Assembly (NCBI GenBank): GCA_034509425.1
Contig: JAVTVJ010000130.1
Coordinates: 4,457,501 to 4,521,500 of the forward strand
Length of the DNA: 64,000 nucleotides
Direction of reading: 5' to 3'
Source of the DNA: Eopsaltria australis
Lineage: Eukaryota; Chordata; Aves; Passeriformes; Petroicidae
A model generated the notes under the pieces. The model did not search any database, was not told where the DNA came from, and saw only the letters and a program-made list of their open reading frames with translations. Shown here piece after piece: positions 57,785-64,000 of the stretch. Within the stretch, counting starts at the first letter, position 1, and every line of letters starts with the position of its first letter. Position numbers and translations under genes: made by a program.

Positions 57785-57860
57785 TTCATAGAATCATAGA
57801 ATGGTTTGGGTTGGAAGGGAGCTTAAAGATCATCCAGTTCCATCCCCCTGCCATGGGCAG
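57785..57860 (-). mobile_element. CR1 LINE, short 3' fragment, minus orientation
   Basis: TTCATAGAATCATAGAATGG, TTTGGGTTGGAAGGGAGC, TTAAAGATCATCCAGTTCC and CCCCCTGCCATGGGCAG match the inverted CR1 3' end almost perfectly. The match stops abruptly at 57860, a clean 5' truncation. It is the least diverged CR1 copy in the window, so probably the youngest. Confidence 0.95.
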
Positions 57861-60120
57861 AGAGGTCACCCATTCAATCAGTCTGCTGGTCCTGATGATA
57901 GGGAGACCAGGTGGGAAGAGCATTCCTGGAGGGACTGACAAGGACATGCTCCTGAGTGGACAACGGCAGGACTTGGCTCCCATTCCCCACCCAGAGTTGG
58001 TGGACATGCTTTCCAAGAATGGGATACAACCTTCCTCTGCCCTGAGACTGCATCATGCCACAGCACAAAACAATGGCCATAAACCTTTTCTACCCTCATT
58101 TCTTCCTACCCTCTACATCTCACAGAGATTTCCCCCAAACGGATCAAAATCCACTGGAGCTTAGGCCGATTACTGTCCTCTTAGTGCTCCTATCCGTCTT
58201 ATCAACCCTGTGTATTCCTAAGACAGATACTGCTGTGGTAGATTATCACAAAGATCTAAAACAGAGACTTTCCTGGGATTGCGTCTTAAAATCTGTCTGA
58301 AGAGGGCAAATACACGTTTCTCGTGCCATATCTCAGATTTGATCTGCCAAAGAGAAATAAAGGGCCTGTGTCTCCTTGTTATTTTATTTAAAAAGCCTGC
58401 CATAAGGATTTGAGGAATTTTGAGGAATATGGTTGCTAGATTTTAACATGAAGGATGCAATTAACCACCAAAGGTGCTGGTTTGGGTGGAATCCCAGTTG
58501 TGTCATGCACCACTCCTTCCCATTGTCCCTGCTCTGAATTGCTTCCAGGCAAGAAAAAACCAAGGTAAACAAGCTGGTTTGGTGTGTTTGTGGCCTCGGG
58601 TAAAACAAACCATATTAATGATATGTTATATTATTTCATTTGGTTTTTTAATGCCTTATCAAGTACAGAATAGAAAATGCAAAATAAATAGTAAATAAAA
58701 AATAATGATATGGGAGTTAGAGTCATCCTGGTGTGCAATAACATTAAGTGTGGCTGTAATTATGGTTTGGACTTTCCATGGTAAAAGCAGATTTTTTTCC
58801 CTCATAACTGGTTTTATATCCTTCTGGAACAAAGTAAAAAAATCTTCTGGCAGTTTTTTAATTGAGGTTTTGTAGCTTTAATGGTCTGATGCTATAAAGA
58901 AGTCAACCTTTCTGCCAGTTTTTTAAGGCCAGATAAGGCTTTGCCATCGTGTAGAATGCGTGTTTCTCCATGTACATGTATCCACACGCTCCTTTCTCTT
59001 TCCCTCTTTGTCTCTGGGAGAGGGAATAGGAGACCTTCAGAGCAAATATTATTAGAGGATTCAGAGATGTAAAAGAAGTTGTTCTCCCCTCGGTGTGTTT
59101 GGATTGTTTCTCTCTGTGGAGCTGGCTGGATATACCTGTGGTATTATAAAAGTGAACTGAAGTGCTAAGAGAACATTTCTGGGCATGGGTTTATGCAGAT
59201 GAGAGTTATGATGGAACCACTCCAACCCCACAAATACCTGCAGCACTGCAGAGGCTCAGCTGCTGCCCCACTGTTGGCTTTTCAGAGCAAACCCTTTTCC
59301 CAGCTGGCAGGGAAATACCTGGGACTCTGCTCTGGAGCCAGGGCTTCACAGCCAGGAGCGCGTTAGAAGTTAATACAAATTACATGAGCTTTACACCCAG
59401 AGCCCTGACTTGCCTTGGGTTACCATGTTGGCACAAAGGTTTGAGGGAACATCCAGCTTTGCAATGGATCCTCTGTCCGGTGTCCAGCTTTGCAGCACAT
59501 CCCTCTGTGTGGTGTGCTCTTCCCCAGGGAAGAACTGGCTTCCGGCACCTTAAAGAAATAAGAAAGCTGTTAAAAATCCAAACAAGCACTCAAACCAGTA
59601 AAAAAGCAGTAAATAAGGCATCAATCCCCACAGTTTGTAGGGGAACCCAGGGCTGTGGGTGGTGTGCCCTATCTCTGGGTAGCATCAGGCAATAATGTGG
59701 CACAGTTAAAGGTGCTAGACTGTGTGGATATCATGGGAATATCACTGGACCAGTGCAACTCCATCATCTTCAGAGATGAGTTTGCATGGATTTGATAGAA
59801 GAATCTTATATTACTTCTGTCTTGGGTTTTGGAGTTTTTTAACGTGTTAATATGATCTTTTCCACTCAAATGAAAAACGCTTTAAAAATTGGAGGGGAAA
59901 AAAAAAAGAGCCCAGGTGCAGTAACAATAGCTGATCCCAAACAAACAGCAATTCACTCTTGCCACTCTGCAAAGATAAAGCCTGTCATGTACATTAGCAA
60001 AAGATAACTGACATTAACACAGTAGGCAAGGTGATTATGTACCACACTATTGACTCTGCGCGCTCATTACTGCTATTTGGTGGGTTGCTTAAGTGGGTAC
60101 CTGAAGGTTAAGTAATAACT
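57861..60120. other. Unannotated intergenic sequence
   Basis: No gene was recognised. 58.6-58.95 kb is AT-rich and repeat-free. The + strand open frame at 59162-59695 (177 codons) shows no domain, start context or splice sites and is not called. Confidence 0.5.
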
Positions 60121-60180
60121 GTAGAAAGAATGAGAGGGAAGCAGAGAGAAAGAGAGAAAGGGAAAAGAAGAGAGAAAACA
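60121..60180 (+). repeat. GA-rich simple sequence
   Basis: Imperfect AGAGAAAG/GAGAGAAAG repeats over about 60 bp, purine-only on the + strand for most of the length. Confidence 0.8.
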
Positions 60181-60789
60181 TTGACACAAGGTTAAAATGG
60201 AGGAAAGTGGATAAGTGGGGGTGTGGATGTCTGAGGAGAAAGGTGAGGTGGCTGTGCCTCAGTAAGTGATATTTAAAGGCTGGTGGCTGAGTAAATAATG
60301 CATCCAGTTGTGTTTTCTTTGATATTTTTAAATTTGTAAAATAATAGAAGGAAAACACAACTTTGGGGTAAACCCGTGATCATGAAAAAGCCAGAAGAGA
60401 ACCACAATCTAAATTTCCCAAGACGTGTTCTCCCTCCCCAGCTTTCAACAAAATCTGAGAGAGTGCAAGGTCAGGATGTGGAGGTTTTTTAAAAAAGAAC
60501 AGCCGCCTTTTAACTCATCTACATTTTTTTTCTATGAGCCTTTGAAAATGCTTTGTTTATTTTCATACTCTGAGTGTGCACGGCCAGAGAATTCCTGAGC
60601 CTTCCTTGCACGGCTCAGCTCCAGCGCTGCGATGGGAGTCGATGGCACGGCTCTTGCAGCCCGCGGTTAAGGGCACTCGCAAGGCTTAGTTAAGCCATTG
60701 ACAGCAACTCTTTGGGGTCTTGGGCATCTTTCCTGCCTGTGTGGCCTGTGCAGCATTCTGTGGGTTTTGCTCCTTCACGGTGAAATAGG
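60181..60789. other. Unannotated intergenic sequence
   Basis: No gene was recognised. A modest CpG patch spans 60.60-60.68 kb (CAGCGCTGCGATGG, CAGCCCGCGG). Confidence 0.5.
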
Positions 60790-61160
60790 AACTGTGTTCT
60801 GGGATCGATGATTAATGCCGGCTTTTCCCCTGGAATGCATTTCTGATATTATAATATCATGCTGCAGAATCAAGTTTAATTTCAAATTGTATTAACCTAT
60901 TTACGAAACATATCAAGGGGACATTTTTCAAGGGAATGGTTCTCCCCTTTATATAGATTGGGAAATAAAATACTTCTTTTAATATTGCGTTCTCCAGGCT
61001 CTAGGACTAACTATTTCCCTGGAATTAATATCTAAAAGGGAGTCATTGCAAATTTTATATTGACATGCAGAACCTAACATTATGGCTTTTTAGGGTGTTA
61101 TATGCACGAAATATGTATGTGCATTCCAAACTAGCTAATAGTTTTGCAACTGGTGAACAT
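60790..61160. promoter_or_regulatory. Candidate conserved non-coding block
   Basis: AT-rich, repeat-free, with no open frame. It contains the 14-bp perfect palindrome GATATTATAATATC (60845-60858), GATCGATGATTAATGCC near 60803 and several TTTAATTTC/AATTAATATC cores. Regulatory function is inference from composition. Confidence 0.35.
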
Positions 61161-64000
61161 AAATTTTAATATCTATACTTCCCAGCTTGTAGCAGTGTTG
61201 TCTGAAGTCTGGGATGACTGATGTTAATCTCCAACTTGTTTGTGGCTTTCCAAAAAAATGAACTTGAAGTAGAATAAAATGTGGTGTAATTCCCATTCAT
61301 ATTTAAATTTATAATAAAAAGTGCAGTGTGGGATCTGTCCTATATACTCCTGCTCAGTCAAACTTTAAAATGTAGCTGTGTTCTTGCATTGCAGAAGGAG
61401 GAATATGCACATATGTTAGCTGTTAAATACATTGCTGTTCTTAGGGGCTTGCACTTAGATGCCTCCCATATCATAAATTCATCCTCCTTTGCCCTGAAGT
61501 TTGGAGTTTTCAAATATAAAGCAAAAACAAAGGAAAAGTGGAGGTGATGGTGCCATCTCAGTTTCTTCTCAGGGAGCAGCATTTGGGGAATGGTGTCTTA
61601 TTAAGACACACAGGAGAATTCTAGAATTGCATTTTTTACTCTTTCTCTAGAGTCAGACTGAAATTACACAAGCCTCGTAGCTGAGAATTTTATAGGTAAT
61701 CCCTTTGAAGACAGAGGATGAAAGCCTGGCTTCACTGAAGGAAAGAGGAATTTCTGCTGTTGATCTCAAGCTGGCTCCGAGTTTCTCCCTTGGCGTGTCC
61801 AGGGACTAAGTCGTTATGCAGCGAGTGCGGCGCTGCTTGGTGTATCCCAATCCATGGCTTTTGTTAGGCTAAGGCACGTTTCATGGCAACATAATGATTT
61901 GGAGCCAAATTTCAGAGATGCTGAGTCCCCCCTCCTTTCCCCCCACCACTTGCATTCCAGGTCAGCGAAGCCGGGAGTCGAGCCCTTCCAAAGGAGCGGC
62001 GTATCCGACAGGAATGAGGCAACAGCTCGGGACGTGCATGAGTTTATTGGGTGTCTCTCTCTTGCGCTGTAGTTTTAGCCATGAGCGCTGGATTTGTTTG
62101 AGAGCAAACAGAGACGCACTAATTGATGAGAGTGTTATGCAAATAAAAAAAGAGAAATGGGATGGGTAAAATAAAGGAACTGTAAAACACTTTATTATGC
62201 CTGGAAAGCCAAGCTAATCCCAGAGGAATTCTGCTAGGATAAAATGTTAGCTGCTTGGACATTTTAAGCCTATAAGAGTTGTCCTGGAATTTTCTTTTTC
62301 ATTTTCTTTTGTTACTTTGTTAGGTCTGTCTACAGAAACCTGGCTCACATTTTCCTCCCTCCCTCCTTTCCTTCCCCCCTTGGCTGAAGGTAACTCAGCC
62401 CATGCTTGGCTTGCAGGGGAGATGAAATGGTTAAGCAGTTGAACCTCAGGTGCTTTGTTCTTGTGCTGGATGCCTGCTGCTGGGAGGCAGGCAGGAACTC
62501 CTCAGGAACGTCAGGGCTCCTGCTGGGAGCAGGGACTTTGCTTACCCTACAAGACCACAAAACGAGTGGCTGCAGTGGAGTGACCTGAGCATGCTGCAGA
62601 GCCCCAAGCGGGGCAGAAAGTGGGTCCATTAGCTCAACTCCTTTTATGACCTTTTCTCTCACTGTTTTCCCCACCTTTCACGGACTTTCTCCCTCTTTCA
62701 CCTCAGATGGGTAGGCAGGCAGGCTGCTTTAATGAAAGCAATACTGTGTCAAGAGGGATTGCTGGCAGAACCCTTCCCAGCCAGTCTGACCTAGCACCTC
62801 AGCAATGTTCTTGGCTTTGGCCAGCAACAGCTTGAAAACCCAGGTCTGTTTCTGAATCCAGATGGTGGTGCGTTGCCATATGTCAACAACACATGTCATC
62901 CTGATTAAAATTTTAACCACATCCATTCTGCCATCCCCATAAACCATCCTCGGCCCACTGCGTGGCAAAGGCTCCTTCCACACTGATCCCGTTCCTCCAT
63001 CAGGAACGTGCTGTTGGCATTGGTGCAGGCGAGGCCATTGCCTCTGCAGTGGTATCTGCCTTCCCATCCAGCTCCGTGCCTGCAAAAGCTCCACCTGTGA
63101 GGGTGCATTGTCCTTATCAGCACTGCTGGAACAAGGTCTTTGCTTCAACTGACTCCGGAGTCAGGCTTTAAGTGTTGGAACAGAAAAGGAAAAAAAAATT
63201 CCCCCCCAACCCTAACTTATTTAATCGCTTGTCAGGGCCTGTTGGGTTGTCTGTTAGGAAGTGGCCTGCCCAGCCTTGGAAAGAGAGATAACGTATTCCT
63301 GTTGAAACACAACCTTGTCAGGTTGCCACTGAATGGCATTTTGAAGTTGCCGATGTGTGGAGGACCAGCCCCGGCTGTTCTGTACTTGGGGTGAATGCAG
63401 CTCCCTTTACCTTGGTTTCTAAGCTATGTGGCGCAGCCCTTTCCCTAAGCCATGAACACGAATTCCAGCAGTTCCTGATGCAGGGAAGCATCCTCCAAGG
63501 GGTTTGCATAGAAAAGCTTCTGTGCTTGTCCGTTTGTTCGAAGAAAAGGTACCAGTGGGCAGCAGGGACAGGGTGTGCTACTAGATTCAGACGTAGGGTC
63601 TCGCTCTAGTCAGTCATTTGGAGGCTGGGGTAATTTGTGAAGTGGAAGTGGTTCCCCAAGCTGTGCCTCTCAGTTCTTTCATATTTCAGCTTGGTTTCTG
63701 CAGCAGCTTCCCCTCTGCCCGTAGGTAATGCTCACAGAACATTTATCCCTTTGGCTAATTTCATTCCAGTATGACAGACAGATAAAAGCTCTCAAAGACA
63801 CCAAGTTTCTACCTTTTTTTTTTCTTTTTTTTTTTAATGAAAATGGTGGCTGAGCAGGGAAGAGACACCCCCATCCACATCCTCCCAGGGGGAATGTCGG
63901 CAGGGTGAGCCTCACCTTTGTCTGTCCGGCATGTCAGTCAGCAGATGCAGAGCTTGGAAGCAGCCACACACAAGCTGCCTCTCGCTCTTCCAGATGTGAG
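61161..64000. other. Unannotated intergenic sequence to the window end
   Basis: No gene was recognised. An octamer ATGCAAAT occurs at 62137-62144 in an AT-rich patch (62.10-62.34 kb). Poly(T) tracts lie at about 63813-63836. Short open frames at 62.3-63.6 kb have no motif. Confidence 0.5.

Noticed and set aside
59162..59695. 177-codon + strand open frame
   Set aside because: No family resemblance, no splice signals and a mixed, cysteine/tryptophan-scattered composition typical of chance readings.
1..64000. CRISPR arrays, operons, phage or plasmid genes, tRNA or rRNA genes
   Set aside because: No regularly spaced identical repeats, no tRNA B-box-type cloverleaf sequence, no rRNA motifs and no prokaryotic gene density were found; the CR1 and MIR content identifies the DNA as amniote.

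Overview
The window is vertebrate nuclear DNA, almost certainly from a bird. The diagnostic signal is a series of CR1 retrotransposon fragments. Several carry the typical avian CR1 3' end, reading CAGAATGGTTTGGGTTGG on the strand opposite to the element, and are 5'-truncated. There are also very old amniote repeats: two MIR-type SINE relics, L3-like LINE tails and one decayed LINE with a readable reverse-transcriptase motif. There is no bacterial gene density, no ribosome-binding-site/operon structure and no phage or plasmid hallmark. The species cannot be told from the sequence.

I could not recognise a single intact protein-coding gene, rRNA, tRNA or known small RNA. Most open frames are short and look like chance. 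The longest (about 170-190 codons) sit in GC-rich or pyrimidine-rich sequence. The layout fits an intergenic or long-intron, gene-desert-like region. Blocks that are AT-rich, repeat-free and dense in homeodomain/POU/SOX-like sites have the look of conserved non-coding elements (about 8.1-9.1, 10.3-10.5, 13.8-14.4, 16.6-16.8, 19.4-19.7, 22.3-22.7, 35.9-36.7, 40.1-40.5, 42.3-42.6, 49.6-50.1, 53.3-53.6 and 60.8-61.2 kb). They alternate with stretches holding CR1 copies and other old repeats. Conservation itself could not be tested here, so these are candidates.

Region by region: 0-8 kb holds a CR1 tail, an unrecognised minus-strand open frame at 5.15-5.72 kb with one internal stop, and a 22-bp palindrome at 7.24 kb. 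8-22 kb holds a perfect 24-bp duplication, candidate enhancers, a MIR relic and a 0.4-kb CR1. 21.8-22.3 kb is a nested minisatellite built on GTGCTGTACA-like units with a ~115-bp higher-order period. 24-35 kb is the most repeat-rich part (four CR1 copies plus a further CR1 tail, a palindromic DNA element and L3-like LINE tails). 36-42 kb holds a perfect hairpin, a G-tract pair, and a 75-nt segment at 41.24 kb with convincing splice signals. 46-53 kb holds a CR1 tail and a decayed LINE. 55.7-56.7 kb is a CpG island whose core packs two YY1-type sites, a CCAAT box, a GC box and a CACGTG E-box into about 100 bp; it is the best promoter candidate in the window.

No convincing new biological system was found. 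The items most worth following up are the CpG-island promoter, the 75-nt candidate exon, the 5.2-5.7 kb open frame, the nested minisatellite and the 24.6-24.8 kb inverted-repeat element.
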